This document shows positions 53,160 to 62,557 of a stretch of DNA of 64,000 nt, piece by piece (the first letter of the stretch is position 1; each line of letters begins with the position of its first letter). The stretch is taken from contig JAIVJV010000009.1 in the NCBI GenBank assembly GCA_020199835.1, forward strand, positions 310,001-374,000, in the 5' to 3' direction. The translations under genes were made by a program, and so were the position numbers. Source of the DNA: Acidobacteriota bacterium (GTDB taxonomy: Bacteria; Acidobacteriota; Blastocatellia; Pyrinomonadales; Pyrinomonadaceae). The notes beneath the pieces were generated by a model. That model was given only the letters and a program-made list of their open reading frames with translations, was not told where the DNA came from and made no database searches.

Positions 53160-55184
53160 TTAGTGAGAGTGGGCGGGTAAAGGTTTCAGGAAATCTGCTG
53201 GGTCGACAATTTTGCCGGCGATCGCCGAGGCGGCGACGACGTAAGGCGAGGCGAGATAGAGCTTGCCCGGGCCGCTGCGGCCGGGGAAGTTGCGGTTTTG
53301 CGCGCTGATCGTCACGGTTTCAGCGTTTGGCGACGCGCCCGGACCGGCATTGATACACGCGCCACACGACGGATCGATCAACTCGGCGCCCGCGCGCTCG
53401 AAGATCTCGATGTAACCACGCTGCCGCGCGTATTGCTTGATCTTCTGCGAACCAAACTGAATATAAAGGTGCACACCTTCAGCCACGCGCCGGCCGTTGG
53501 CTAAAGCGTTGGCGAGCACTTCGGCATACATGTCCATGTCGGCCATTTTGCCGCCGGTGCAGGAACCGCCGTACGCCGCATCGATCGAGACATCTTCCGG
53601 CAGTTCGTCGATCGGAATGCCGTTGCGCGGATCTCCCGGCGTCGCGACCATCGGGCGGATCTCGTCCAGGTTGATCTCAAACACGGCTGCGTACTCAGCA
53701 TCCGGATCGCTGAAAGTAAATCCTTTGCGCACTTCTTCGGCATCGAGATCCCGCGTGCGGACGATGTAATCGAGCGTCACTTCGTCGGGCTCGATAATTC
53801 CCGTCGTACCGCCCGCTTCGACCGCCATGTTTGTCAGCGTGGCGCGCTCGTCCATGGGCCAGTTGCGCAGATCCTCGCCAGCAAACTCCAGCACCTTGCC
53901 GATGCCTTTACTCGTCTTCATGTATTCCGTTGCGAGTATGACGAGCATCACGTCCTTGGCGGCGACGTCAGCGCGCTTCTTGCCTTTCAAAACGTAACGC
54001 ACTGTTTCCGGCACGCGAATCCGAATGTCCTTCGTGTACCACGCGTTCGCCATGTCGGTTGAGCCAACACCGAACGCGAAACAACCAAGGACGCCTGCCA
54101 TGCACGTGTGCGAGTCAGTGCCGATCACGATCTGTCCCGGCAACGCGAGATCCTCGACCACTGCGTTGTGACAGATCGCTTCCGAACCGCCTTCGGGACT
54201 CTCGCCGTAAAGCCTGATGTTTTGTTTGGTCGTAAAACTCTCCTGCGTGGTGGCGAGTCCTTCGGCTTTCTCCAGCAGGCCCATCTGCCGGTGCTTGGGG
54301 GACATCACGCGGCCCAGAAACGTCAGATGATCGCGAAACGCAAAGACCGATTCCGGTTCGGAAACACGCGCGTCCTGGCCCAACGCCTGTTTGAATAACG
54401 ACTCGGCCATCGGTGTGACGTACTCGTGCGAGAAACGCACGTCGGCGACCGCGAACAACGCGTCGCCGGGTTTAACTGCCGGAACTCCGATCTTGCCGGC
54501 AGTCACAAACGCGTGACGCGCGACGATCTTCTCCACAATTGTCATCGGCCGCGGAGGAGTTTCGCTTGCCGGCGGCGAGACTTTTCCGGCCAGACGCGCC
54601 TTGTTGTAGTTGAAGAGTCCGCCATAAGTAACGATATCCTGCGAGATTGGATCGAGTCCTTTGGTGAACTCACCGAGCGGGATCTCTTCGCCCCGGCGAA
54701 TGCGGTCGACGAGGGTGAAGTCAGTCGAAGTTAACAGGCCAATATTCTGTGAGTTTTGCCCGTAAATCTTCTCGATACTCTTCGCGATGACAAGCTGAAC
54801 GCCTGCGGCGAGTTCTGCGTAAGGCGCTGTTTCGCGGGATGATCCGCAGCCTTTCGAGAGCCCCGACACCACCACTGCGAACCCGCCGTTTTTGACTTCG
54901 TCTTTTTGGACCGCGGCTTCACGCATTCCGACATAGACGTACTGCCCAAGCGTTTCGTCGTAGTAGAAACAGACCCAGCCGGGCGTGATCTCGTCGGTGG
55001 AGATGTTGCTCATCAGCGGCAGATCGTCCGCGGCGAGCCGTGCGGCCAGATCGGCCTCGAGCGCAGCGGCTTCTTCACCGGTTGTTTCGAGTTGCCGGCG
55101 GATTAGACTGGTGTCTTCGGTTAGAAATAGAATACGACCCTGAAATTTGATATGGTCGGGACGACGATCGTTTTTGCTCATCAT
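53160..55184 (-). CDS. Aconitase-family hydratase with N-terminal swivel domain
   Basis: The 674-residue protein has the small swivel domain first (about 15-200). Its GLSKGCGSSRETAPYAEL motif corresponds to the substrate-binding SR loop. The large Fe-S domain follows at about 215-670, with 4Fe-4S ligands Cys361 (GTDSHTCMAG), Cys607 and Cys610 (DPSCGACINAGPG). Conventional AcnA and the LeuC/LeuD pair have the large part first or separate. AcnB has swivel before core but also a HEAT-like domain, absent here. The reaction is dehydration/rehydration of a tricarboxylate such as citrate, homocitrate or isopropylmalate; which one is not clear. A TATAAT lies just upstream of the start. Confidence 0.85.
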   Translation of the reverse strand: MMSKNDRRPDHIKFQGRILFLTEDTSLIRRQLETTGEEAAALEADLAARLAADDLPLMSNISTDEITPGWVCFYYDETLGQYVYVGMREAAVQKDEVKNGGFAVVVSGLSKGCGSSRETAPYAELAAGVQLVIAKSIEKIYGQNSQNIGLLTSTDFTLVDRIRRGEEIPLGEFTKGLDPISQDIVTYGGLFNYNKARLAGKVSPPASETPPRPMTIVEKIVARHAFVTAGKIGVPAVKPGDALFAVADVRFSHEYVTPMAESLFKQALGQDARVSEPESVFAFRDHLTFLGRVMSPKHRQMGLLEKAEGLATTQESFTTKQNIRLYGESPEGGSEAICHNAVVEDLALPGQIVIGTDSHTCMAGVLGCFAFGVGSTDMANAWYTKDIRIRVPETVRYVLKGKKRADVAAKDVMLVILATEYMKTSKGIGKVLEFAGEDLRNWPMDERATLTNMAVEAGGTTGIIEPDEVTLDYIVRTRDLDAEEVRKGFTFSDPDAEYAAVFEINLDEIRPMVATPGDPRNGIPIDELPEDVSIDAAYGGSCTGGKMADMDMYAEVLANALANGRRVAEGVHLYIQFGSQKIKQYARQRGYIEIFERAGAELIDPSCGACINAGPGASPNAETVTISAQNRNFPGRSGPGKLYLASPYVVAASAIAGKIVDPADFLKPLPAHSH

Positions 55185-55194
55185 GTGTAAGCCG

Positions 55195-55200
55195 ATTATA
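55195..55200 (-). promoter_or_regulatory. TATAAT box directly upstream of the aconitase-family gene
   Basis: On the minus strand a perfect TATAAT ends 11 bases before the start codon. If it is a -10 element, transcription would begin within a few bases of the ATG and give a nearly leaderless mRNA. No good -35 hexamer is visible. Confidence 0.3.
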
Positions 55201-55274
55201 ACCGGAGCTTCATAAAACCCTTAACGGCCTTTGAAGCGTCTAAGGCACGACTAGTTTGCGGAGGAAAGTCGAAG

Positions 55275-56246
55275 ATGAAGGTATTCGTTAGCAGATTGGC
55301 ACTCGCGGCGCTCGTCGCGTTGATGGTTGGAATCACTGGCGCGCGGCAGTTCGCCACCGTGGCGCAGGAGACGGATGACCCGGCCAAGATCGCGATCTAC
55401 AAGCGGTTTGTCGATAACCGGGTGCCAAACCCGGACGCCGCTTACCAGGCGGCCCGCGATTACCTCGCCAAGTATCAAAAGGAAAAAGACCAGTACACGG
55501 ATTACCTGTCGAAATGGGTCGCGGCTTACGAACGTGACGACCGCAAACGGCAATTGGGCCCGCTCATCAACGAGAAAAAGTTTGACGACGCTTATAAGGT
55601 CGGAGCGAAGATACTCGCCGACGATCCCGACTATCTCCGCGCGCAGATCGACCTCGGCTACGCTGGTTATCTCGCTGCGTCGAACAAAGACGAGAAGCAC
55701 AATGCGGACGCGCTAATGTACGCGCGCAAAGCGATTCAGGCGTTGGAAAGTGGCAAGACGCCGAGTGACTGGGCGCCGTTTAAAGGCAAAGACGACACGC
55801 TTGCTTATCTCAATTACGCCGTTGGATTCCTGACGTTGAAGACCACCCCGGCACAGGCGATCGATTCGTTGCTCAAGGCCGCGCAATACGAAAGCGATAT
55901 TCGCCGCACCGCATCGACGTATTACTTTCTTGCCGTTGCTTATGAGGCTGGTCCGTACAAAACGATGTCCACGGCTTTCCAGACTAACTACGCAAACAAG
56001 CCCGAGACACCGGAAAGCAAAGCGGCGTTGGAGAAGCTCAACGTCGTGATCGACCGCATCATGGACGCGTACGCGCGCGGCATCGCGACCGCTGGAACGG
56101 ATCCGAAGACCGAGCAGAGCCGTAAAGAATGGATGGCGCAGTTGTCGAACTATTATAAGTTCCGGCACGGTGGCAGCGACGCAGGACTGACGGAGTTCAT
56201 TGCGAGCTCGTTACAAAAACCACTGCCGCCCAAGCCGCCGCTGTAA
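55275..56246 (+). CDS. Secreted helical-repeat (TPR-like) protein, 323 aa
   Basis: GGAGGAAAG precedes the ATG. A signal peptide (LALAALVALMVGITGA) is followed by helical pairs with TPR-like spacing (AYQAARDYLAKYQKEKDQY, FDDAYKVGAKILADDPDYLR, ADALMYARKAIQALESG, AQAIDSLLKAAQYESDI). It probably binds other proteins in the periplasm. I recognise no named family. It is divergent from the aconitase-family gene and directly abuts the AraC-type regulator gene. Confidence 0.7.
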   Translation: MKVFVSRLALAALVALMVGITGARQFATVAQETDDPAKIAIYKRFVDNRVPNPDAAYQAARDYLAKYQKEKDQYTDYLSKWVAAYERDDRKRQLGPLINEKKFDDAYKVGAKILADDPDYLRAQIDLGYAGYLAASNKDEKHNADALMYARKAIQALESGKTPSDWAPFKGKDDTLAYLNYAVGFLTLKTTPAQAIDSLLKAAQYESDIRRTASTYYFLAVAYEAGPYKTMSTAFQTNYANKPETPESKAALEKLNVVIDRIMDAYARGIATAGTDPKTEQSRKEWMAQLSNYYKFRHGGSDAGLTEFIASSLQKPLPPKPPL

Positions 56247-56672
56247 ATGGTCAAGAGATTCGATGGAAACGTGACCAACCTCGAGACGCTACAGCGTCTC
56301 GGGCGGGCACGTGAGTTCATTGACCACTGTTACGATCATCCGCTGAGTCTTGACCAGATATCCGAGAAGGCGTGCTTCTCGCGTTACCACTTTCTGCGGC
56401 TGTTCCGGCAGGCGTTCAACAAAACTCCGCACCAGTATTTAATCGAGCGCCGGATCGAGAAGGCGAAAGAGCTGCTCGGCGCTGATGAGTTGCGCGTGAC
56501 GGACGTTTGTTTTGAAGTGGGATTTCAGAGTCTGGGATCGTTCAGCAGCTTGTTTCACAAATACGTCGGCCACACGCCCATCACCTACCGCGAAAAAGTC
56601 AGGCAACGAGAACAAGCCAAACGCCAGGTACCCGGCTGCTTCCTCGTGATGTACAAACTCGAGTCAGCCTGA
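56247..56672 (+). CDS. AraC-family DNA-binding protein without ligand domain
   Basis: The ATG follows the preceding TAA with no gap and no clear ribosome site, so translation is probably coupled. The 141-residue protein is little more than the AraC double helix-turn-helix. The first helix pair is SLDQISEKACFSRYHFLRLF, the second is RVTDVCFEVGFQSLGSFSSLF, and the signature HKYVGHTPITYRE follows. No cupin or other sensing domain is present. Next to a VOC and a DinB gene, it may regulate a small detoxification unit (inference). Confidence 0.88.
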   Translation: MVKRFDGNVTNLETLQRLGRAREFIDHCYDHPLSLDQISEKACFSRYHFLRLFRQAFNKTPHQYLIERRIEKAKELLGADELRVTDVCFEVGFQSLGSFSSLFHKYVGHTPITYREKVRQREQAKRQVPGCFLVMYKLESA

Positions 56673-56745
56673 ATCGCAATTTTCAAGAAGCAATTCCACT
56701 CGGCTCCCGGTATCCTCGCGCTATCTTTCATCGAGGAGAACCGAA

Positions 56746-57156
56746 ATGATCCGTAAAATGTCTCACGCTACGATCTTCGTCAACAACCAGAACGAAGCGC
56801 TCGAGTTTTACCGCGACAAGCTCGGGTTCAGAGTTCACACCGACGCCATGGTCGCCGAAGAATTCCGCTGGCTGACGATGTGCACCAACGATCAACCCGA
56901 TTTCCAGATTATCCTGCTCGAACCAAAACCCGGCATGATGATGGATGAAGAGACGACGCAACAGTTGCGCGCGGTCATGCAGAAGGGCGTACTCGGCGCA
57001 GGCGTTTTCAACACCGACGATTGCCACGGAACCTACGAAGAGTTAAAAGCAAAAGGCGTCCAGTTTCTTTCACCACCCTCGGAGCGACCGTACGGCATCG
57101 AAGCCGTCTTCAAAGACAACTCCGGCAACTGGTTCAGTCTCACGCAGCCACGCTAG
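56746..57156 (+). CDS. VOC superfamily (glyoxalase/dioxygenase fold) protein
   Basis: GAGGAGAA precedes the ATG. The 136-residue single-domain protein has paired beta-alpha-beta modules (SHATIFVNNQNEALEFYRDK with a putative His ligand, then GVFNTDDCHGTYEELKAKGV and YGIEAVFKDNSGNWFSLTQ). VOC proteins bind divalent metals and act in glyoxal detoxification, antibiotic resistance or ring cleavage. Here the substrate is unknown. Confidence 0.87.
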   Translation: MIRKMSHATIFVNNQNEALEFYRDKLGFRVHTDAMVAEEFRWLTMCTNDQPDFQIILLEPKPGMMMDEETTQQLRAVMQKGVLGAGVFNTDDCHGTYEELKAKGVQFLSPPSERPYGIEAVFKDNSGNWFSLTQPR

Positions 57157-57167
57157 AATAGGGGCCT

Positions 57168-57686
57168 ATGGCCCGCATTAAATGGATTGAGCGAAGCTTC
57201 AGTTTCAACTATCCCGTCGAGCTTTACCCCGAGATCATCGAGCGCGTGCGCGGTGCATCGGCACGCCTCGATGAGTATCTCAACTCCGCCTCTGCGGAAA
57301 CCCTGACACGTCGTCACGACGGCGGCTGGTCTATCCAGGAAAACGCCGGACACCTGTTCGATCTCGATGCTTTGACACTCAATCGCATCGAGCAATACGT
57401 CGCCGGCGTAGATGTCCTGCACGCCGCCGACATCACCAACAAAGCAACCAGCGAGGCAAACTACAACGACAGTTCAGCAGCGGCGATCGCGAGCGCTTTT
57501 CGCGAGCGCCGGCTCGAAGTCGTAAACAGACTCGAAAGCCTCGACCCGGAAATGTTCCCTCGCAGCGCGATTCATCCGCGTCTGAACATTCCTATGCGGC
57601 TCGTGGATTTCGTATTCTTCGAAGCCGAGCACGACGACTACCATTTCAGGCGAATTAACGAACTCTTAAAGTTGGTCGGAGGATAA
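57168..57686 (+). CDS. DinB-family four-helix protein
   Basis: The 172-residue protein has the DinB pattern of a long helix bundle with metal-binding histidines. These are WSIQENAGHLFDLDAL (first His) and EAEHDDYHFRRINELL (second and third His). DinB/YfiT-like proteins are metal-dependent, often thiol transferases, with varied roles. Its stop overlaps the M20 peptidase start by one base (TAATG), so the two are co-translated. Confidence 0.85.
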   Translation: MARIKWIERSFSFNYPVELYPEIIERVRGASARLDEYLNSASAETLTRRHDGGWSIQENAGHLFDLDALTLNRIEQYVAGVDVLHAADITNKATSEANYNDSSAAAIASAFRERRLEVVNRLESLDPEMFPRSAIHPRLNIPMRLVDFVFFEAEHDDYHFRRINELLKLVGG

Positions 57687-59041
57687 TGCGCAAACTAACT
57701 CTCGTTCTGGCCGCACTTCTCTGTCTTTCACTCAACCTCAACGCACAGCAATCGTCGCTGAACGCGATGCAACTCTCGCTTGACGCGATGATCGAACGCG
57801 ATCTTGCTTCGCTGTTGTCTACGTACAAAGCGCTCCACGCCGCGCCGGAACTATCACATCGCGAAGAAAAGACTTCGGCCTTCGTCGCAGGCGAATTGCG
57901 CAAGCTTGGTTTCACAGTCACCGACCGCATCGGGAAATTTCAAAACGCGCAGTGGACCGGTTACGGCGTCGTGGGCGTGTTGAAGAATGGACCAGGCCCG
58001 ACCGTGCTCGTTCGCACTGAGCTGGACGCGCTTCCCGTCGAAGAAAAAACGGGCGTGCCGTACTCGAGCAACGTCAAGGCCAAGAACGACGCGGGCGTAG
58101 AAGTCAGTGTGATGCATGCGTGCGGGCACGATATTCACATGACGAGTTTTCTCGGTACGGCCAAGCTGCTCACCGAGCTGAAAGGTCGTTGGAGCGGAAC
58201 GCTCGTGATGCTGGCCCAACCTGCGGAAGAGACCGGCGACGGCGCGAACGCGATGTTACGTGACGACCTCTACACCCGTTTTCCCAAACCCGATTTCGCG
58301 ATCGCCTTGCACGACAAACCTGAACTCGAAACGGGCAAGGTCGGCTACACGCCGGGTTACGCAATGGCCGGCGCGACCTCGATCGATATCAAAATCCGCG
58401 GCATCGGCGGGCATGGCTCGGCGCCCGAAACAACGAAAGATCCCGTCGTGATGGCCGCGCAAGTCGTGATGGCTTTGCAGACGATCATCAGTCGTGAAAA
58501 CTCGCCGCTCGATCCGGCGGTCGTAACAGTCGGTTCGATTCACGGCGGTACGCGTTACAACATCATTCCGGACGAAGTAAACCTGCAATTGACGGTTCGC
58601 ACTTACAAACCGGAAGTGCGGCAACGGATCCTCGCGTCGATCGAACGCATTGTGAAAGGCGTAGCGTTAACGGCGGGCATTCCGGAAGATCGCGCGCCTG
58701 TGGTGAAAGTCAGCGAAGGCACAGGTTCGACGTACAACGATCCGCAGTTACTCGAACGGCTCGCAGTCGCGTTCAAAAAGGCGCTCGGTGAAGATAACGT
58801 CGTGAAAGTGCCGCCGATCATGGCGAGTGAAGACTTCGGCTACTTCAGTTTGGACCAAAAGATACCGACGACGATCTTCTGGCTCGGGGCGTCAGATCCG
58901 GCCAAAGTGAAGCAAAGCAGGGAGTCGGGCGTGGCACTGCCAGGCTTGCATTCGGCGCTCTTTGCACCCGTGCCGGAGCCGACGCTCCGGACGGGTGTAA
59001 AGGCAATGACTTCCGCGGTGTTGGAACTGATGAAGAAGTGA
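57686..59041 (+). CDS. Secreted M20 amidohydrolase (hippurate/IAA-amino-acid hydrolase type)
   Basis: A signal peptide (LTLVLAALLCLSLNLNAQ) is followed by an M20D-type peptidase. It shows VLVRTELDALPVEEKTG, MHACGHDIHMTSFLG (Cys and His metal ligands), QPAEETGDGA (catalytic Glu), a later GHGSAPETTKDPV and SEDFGYFS. Enzymes of this group remove acyl or aminoacyl groups from amino acids. Export is unusual for the group. It ends one base before the convergent gene. Confidence 0.9.
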   Translation: MRKLTLVLAALLCLSLNLNAQQSSLNAMQLSLDAMIERDLASLLSTYKALHAAPELSHREEKTSAFVAGELRKLGFTVTDRIGKFQNAQWTGYGVVGVLKNGPGPTVLVRTELDALPVEEKTGVPYSSNVKAKNDAGVEVSVMHACGHDIHMTSFLGTAKLLTELKGRWSGTLVMLAQPAEETGDGANAMLRDDLYTRFPKPDFAIALHDKPELETGKVGYTPGYAMAGATSIDIKIRGIGGHGSAPETTKDPVVMAAQVVMALQTIISRENSPLDPAVVTVGSIHGGTRYNIIPDEVNLQLTVRTYKPEVRQRILASIERIVKGVALTAGIPEDRAPVVKVSEGTGSTYNDPQLLERLAVAFKKALGEDNVVKVPPIMASEDFGYFSLDQKIPTTIFWLGASDPAKVKQSRESGVALPGLHSALFAPVPEPTLRTGVKAMTSAVLELMKK

Positions 59042-60337
59042 TCAGTTTTTACTGACGCCGCCATTGTCGATGGCGGTGTAGGCGTCCTTGTCCAGGAGGC
59101 CTAACCACGCATCAGTTCTCGGCGTCAGAAACAACTCCGCGTAAACTTTCTCATTAAACTTCTCGAGATCCGTGCGGCTCGGATCCTGGCTCAACCACGC
59201 ATAAAGTTTCGGACGCATCAGGTATTGATTACGCACGGTGTCGAGCGCGATCGACGCCTGAAGAGTCTTCAGCATCGTGGCGAACTCTTTGTCCGACAGT
59301 GACGGATTTTGCCGTTTAATCAGTGCGATGCTGCGGCTGTCGAGAACTGCGTCTGCGGCATGCAACGCCGCGATGTTTCGCCACGCTGTCTCGTCGGTAA
59401 TTCTTTTCAAAGCCTCAGAAGTCCGCGTCATCGCACGCAAAATATTTAGTTCAACTCCCGATTTTGTGATAGCCAGCGCCGCAATGTTGATTGCCGTAAC
59501 CTCTCCGTTTGGTCCCTTCTGAACTATAAAGCCTTCAGGAAGCTTGCCGCCGGTCTTCGCGATGTCGGTATACCACGCGGCCGAAATCTTGTTGTTGCTC
59601 ACGATGTAATGACCGCGTAAAGCGAACTCTCTGTTCTGCCCCTTCTTGTCCGCAAGTGAGTTGAACAAAGTTTCCGCCTCCGCGAGGTTTCGCAAGAAGG
59701 CCTTTGGTCCATACAGACCGGGAAACGCTTCGATCGGAATTCCCGCCGAATCCAGCACGTAGTGAATGCTGTTGCCGGTGATGGTGCGTTCGAGCTTGCG
59801 GCCATCGCCGAAGTCGATCGTGACGACGGGCGCCGGGCGCTCTGACTGCCAATGCAACACAAACCGATCGCGCAAAACGGACGCGATCTCGGCATTTGAA
59901 TAAAGCACGGCGCGGAAGAAGCGGCTGTTGGCGCAGCTCAGCTCATCCGTGAGCCGGCCGAGCAGGCGCAGCGAGAGAATCGGCTTGTTGCTTTGAACGG
60001 CAACTTTCCGCGCTTGCTTGAGATCGGTGTACCAGTAAAGACCGGAAAGATAACTGTTCTTCTGGCCGCTGACCGCGTCGAGGGCTTTGGTTATGCGTTG
60101 CCATTCGGCGTCGGATTTGAGAGTCGGGTCGTCAATATGGTTTTTGATTTCATTGGCGTACCGCTTCATTAAAGAATTTAACCCCGCTGGTCCAAGAGTA
60201 CGCAGCTCTTCGATAGCGGCGGCAGACTCGGCCGTATTCTCCGAAACGGCTTTATCGGCAAGCTCGGCAGCGAATGACGTGTGGGTTACAAATAAAACGA
60301 GCAGGAGCAGTGAAAGGACGGAGAACTTCGACTTCAT
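59042..60337 (-). CDS. Secreted protein with thioredoxin-like fold lacking CxxC
   Basis: The ATG at 60337 after GGAGG is preferred to the longer frame from 60478. After a signal peptide (VLSLLLLVLFVTHTSFA) and a helical region, residues 115-230 resemble a thioredoxin-like domain. It shows ARKVAVQSNKPILSLRLLG, NAEIASVLRDRFVLHW and YVLDSAGIPIEAFPGLYGP. Where CxxC would be there is only ELSCANS, with a single cysteine. It may therefore be redox-inactive or use a one-Cys mechanism. The C-terminal 200 residues are helical and unknown. Confidence 0.65.
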   Translation of the reverse strand: MKSKFSVLSLLLLVLFVTHTSFAAELADKAVSENTAESAAAIEELRTLGPAGLNSLMKRYANEIKNHIDDPTLKSDAEWQRITKALDAVSGQKNSYLSGLYWYTDLKQARKVAVQSNKPILSLRLLGRLTDELSCANSRFFRAVLYSNAEIASVLRDRFVLHWQSERPAPVVTIDFGDGRKLERTITGNSIHYVLDSAGIPIEAFPGLYGPKAFLRNLAEAETLFNSLADKKGQNREFALRGHYIVSNNKISAAWYTDIAKTGGKLPEGFIVQKGPNGEVTAINIAALAITKSGVELNILRAMTRTSEALKRITDETAWRNIAALHAADAVLDSRSIALIKRQNPSLSDKEFATMLKTLQASIALDTVRNQYLMRPKLYAWLSQDPSRTDLEKFNEKVYAELFLTPRTDAWLGLLDKDAYTAIDNGGVSKN

Positions 60338-60438
60338 CGGGAACCTCCGCGGATTTATGTGGTACTTCGGGAAGAGTAACCTTTTGAGCCTGGTGGCAGG
60401 CGTTTGGTTGTCCGGAACAAAACATAGATAATCCGCCC

Positions 60439-61989
60439 ATGCTCCGAACCCTTCTACTCCTGGCCCTCCTGCCCGCATCGGTCTACGCCCAAACCACGCA
60501 GGAGAAAGTCCGCGACTACCGCAGCGCCAACGAACCCCAGATTCTCAAGGAATACATGGCGCTGCTCGCGATTCCAAACGTCGCGTCAGACACCGAAAAC
60601 ATTCGCAAAAACGCCGAGTTTATCGCGGAGATGATGAAGCAACGCGGACTCGCGCCGCGTTTACTAGAAGGTCCAACTCGCGACACTCCGCCGGCGGTTT
60701 TTGGCGAATATAAAGTCCCCGGCGCGCGACGCACGTTGCTGCTTTACGCGCATTACGACGGTCAGCCAACCGATCCGAAGCAGTGGACCGGAACGCATCC
60801 CTGGAAACCGGTTTATCGTAACGCGGCGTTGGAAGCAGGCGGCCAGATCGTGTCCGCACCCGCCGGAAACGAACCTGTCAATCCCGACTGGCGCATGTAC
60901 GCGCGTTCCGCGTCTGACGACAAAGCGGGAGTGATGGCGATCCTGAATGCGTTCGCCGCGCTCAAAGCCAAAGGCATCCCACTCACGTCAAACATCAAGT
61001 TCTTCTTCGAAGGCGAAGAGGAAGCGGGCTCGCCACACCTCGCGGAGATCATCAAGGCCAATCGTGAATTGCTCGAGGCTGACGCGTGGATCATCTGCGA
61101 TGGACCAGTGCACCAGTCGGGCCGGAAACAGGTCGTGTTTGGCGTGCGCGGCGACGTCAATGTTGACGTCACGGTTTACGCAGCGAAACGTCCATTACAC
61201 AGCGGCCATTACGGCAACTGGTCGCCAAATCCAGCGATGATGCTCGCGCGTCTGCTCGCTTCGATGAAAGACGACGAGGGACGAGTAACGATCGACGGTT
61301 GGTATTCCGACGTCGAGCCGCTTGGCGAACGTGAGCGACGCGCGATTGCGGACGCGCCGCAGTATGATGAAGAGATCAAGAAGCAATTGGGTCTAAGTCG
61401 CACTGAAGGCGCGGGCAAGTCGCTGCTGGAATTGATCAACGTTCCTTCGCTGAACATCAACGGATTTGCGAGTGGCGACGTGGGCGACCTCGCGCGCAAC
61501 GTGATTCCCACCACCGCGACCGCGGTATTAGATCTGCGTCTCGTCAAGGGAAACGATCACCGGCGGCAAGTCGAACGTTTGATCGCGCACATTCGCAAGC
61601 AGAAATACTTCGTCACCGAAAATGCACCTACCGACGTAGAGCGCGCGCAACATCCGTTAATCGCGCGCGTGAATGTCAGGCCCGGCGGCTACAACGCTGA
61701 ACGAACGCGCATGGATTTGCCCGTGTCGCTGACGGTTATCGAAGCAGTGCAATCGACGACGCGCGACAAGATCGTTCTGTTGCCGACTTCCGGCGGGAGT
61801 CTGCCGCTTTCCATCGTCACCGAGAATTTGAAAACCGTGACGATCTCCGTTCCGATTGCCAACTACGACAACAACCAGCACGCCGAAAACGAAAACGTTC
61901 GGCTCCGCAATCTTTGGGAAGGCATCGAGACGTTTGCGGCGTTGATGACGATGGGCCCAGCACAGGAAGGAGCGAGAAGTGGACGCTAA
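60439..61989 (+). CDS. Secreted M20 family dipeptidase/carboxypeptidase
   Basis: The 516-residue protein has a short signal peptide (TLLLLALLPASVYAQ). The M20A/C catalytic motifs are LLLYAHYDGQP (first His), ASDDKAGVMA (bridging Asp), FEGEEEAGSPH (Glu-Glu), WIICDGPVHQ and HAENENVRL (last His). The dimerisation domain with RPLHSGHYGNW lies between them. It would cleave dipeptides or remove C-terminal residues in the periplasm. Together with the M20 at 57686 it suggests peptide feeding. Its end overlaps the FMN reductase start by 11 bp. Confidence 0.9.
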   Translation: MLRTLLLLALLPASVYAQTTQEKVRDYRSANEPQILKEYMALLAIPNVASDTENIRKNAEFIAEMMKQRGLAPRLLEGPTRDTPPAVFGEYKVPGARRTLLLYAHYDGQPTDPKQWTGTHPWKPVYRNAALEAGGQIVSAPAGNEPVNPDWRMYARSASDDKAGVMAILNAFAALKAKGIPLTSNIKFFFEGEEEAGSPHLAEIIKANRELLEADAWIICDGPVHQSGRKQVVFGVRGDVNVDVTVYAAKRPLHSGHYGNWSPNPAMMLARLLASMKDDEGRVTIDGWYSDVEPLGERERRAIADAPQYDEEIKKQLGLSRTEGAGKSLLELINVPSLNINGFASGDVGDLARNVIPTTATAVLDLRLVKGNDHRRQVERLIAHIRKQKYFVTENAPTDVERAQHPLIARVNVRPGGYNAERTRMDLPVSLTVIEAVQSTTRDKIVLLPTSGGSLPLSIVTENLKTVTISVPIANYDNNQHAENENVRLRNLWEGIETFAALMTMGPAQEGARSGR

Positions 61990-62557
61990 ACTGAACTTGC
62001 CGGTGCTGCTCGGCACTAATCGCAATCTGCGCAATAGTGTGTTTCCCGCGCGTTGGCTTGTCGGCGAAATGCAAAAACGTCCGGAGATCCAGACACGCCT
62101 GTTCGACGTTGCGGAGTTTGCTTTGCCAGCCGACGATTACGGCCAGGAGATCAAGGACTGTTTTCCGGAGTGGCGCGACGCGATCATTCAGGCGGACGGT
62201 TTGGTGATCGTCACACCGGAATACAATCATGGTTATCCGGGTGCCTTGAAAGCGGTTTTGGATCTGCTGCTTAAAGAATACATCCACAAGGCGGTCGCGT
62301 TTGTCGGTGTCTCAGCTGGACCATGGGGCGGCACGCGGGTGATCGAATCGATGGTGCCGATGGCGCGTGAGTTGGGCCTCGCCGTGACGTTTACGGATCT
62401 GAATTTCCCGAAAGTGCAGACACTTTTTGACGCCGAGGGAAAACTGCTAGATGCGGCTTTTGAAAAACGCGCCGCCGCATTTCTCGACGAACTGGTGTGG
62501 ATGAGTCGCGTGTTGCGCTGGGGACGCGCGAACGTTCCGTCCAAATTTCATTCGTGA
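61979..62557 (+). CDS. NADPH-dependent FMN reductase (flavodoxin-like)
   Basis: The start is a GTG at 61979 preceded by GGAAGGAG. The 192-residue protein has the flavodoxin-like FMN phosphate loop (LLGTNRNLRNS), the signature VIVTPEYNHGYPGALKAVLD of the NADPH-dependent FMN reductase family, and SAGPWGGTRVIE. It uses NADPH to reduce FMN or quinones or azo compounds. The overlap with the peptidase gene suggests co-translation, though no functional link is obvious. Confidence 0.88.
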   Translation: MDAKLNLPVLLGTNRNLRNSVFPARWLVGEMQKRPEIQTRLFDVAEFALPADDYGQEIKDCFPEWRDAIIQADGLVIVTPEYNHGYPGALKAVLDLLLKEYIHKAVAFVGVSAGPWGGTRVIESMVPMARELGLAVTFTDLNFPKVQTLFDAEGKLLDAAFEKRAAAFLDELVWMSRVLRWGRANVPSKFHS

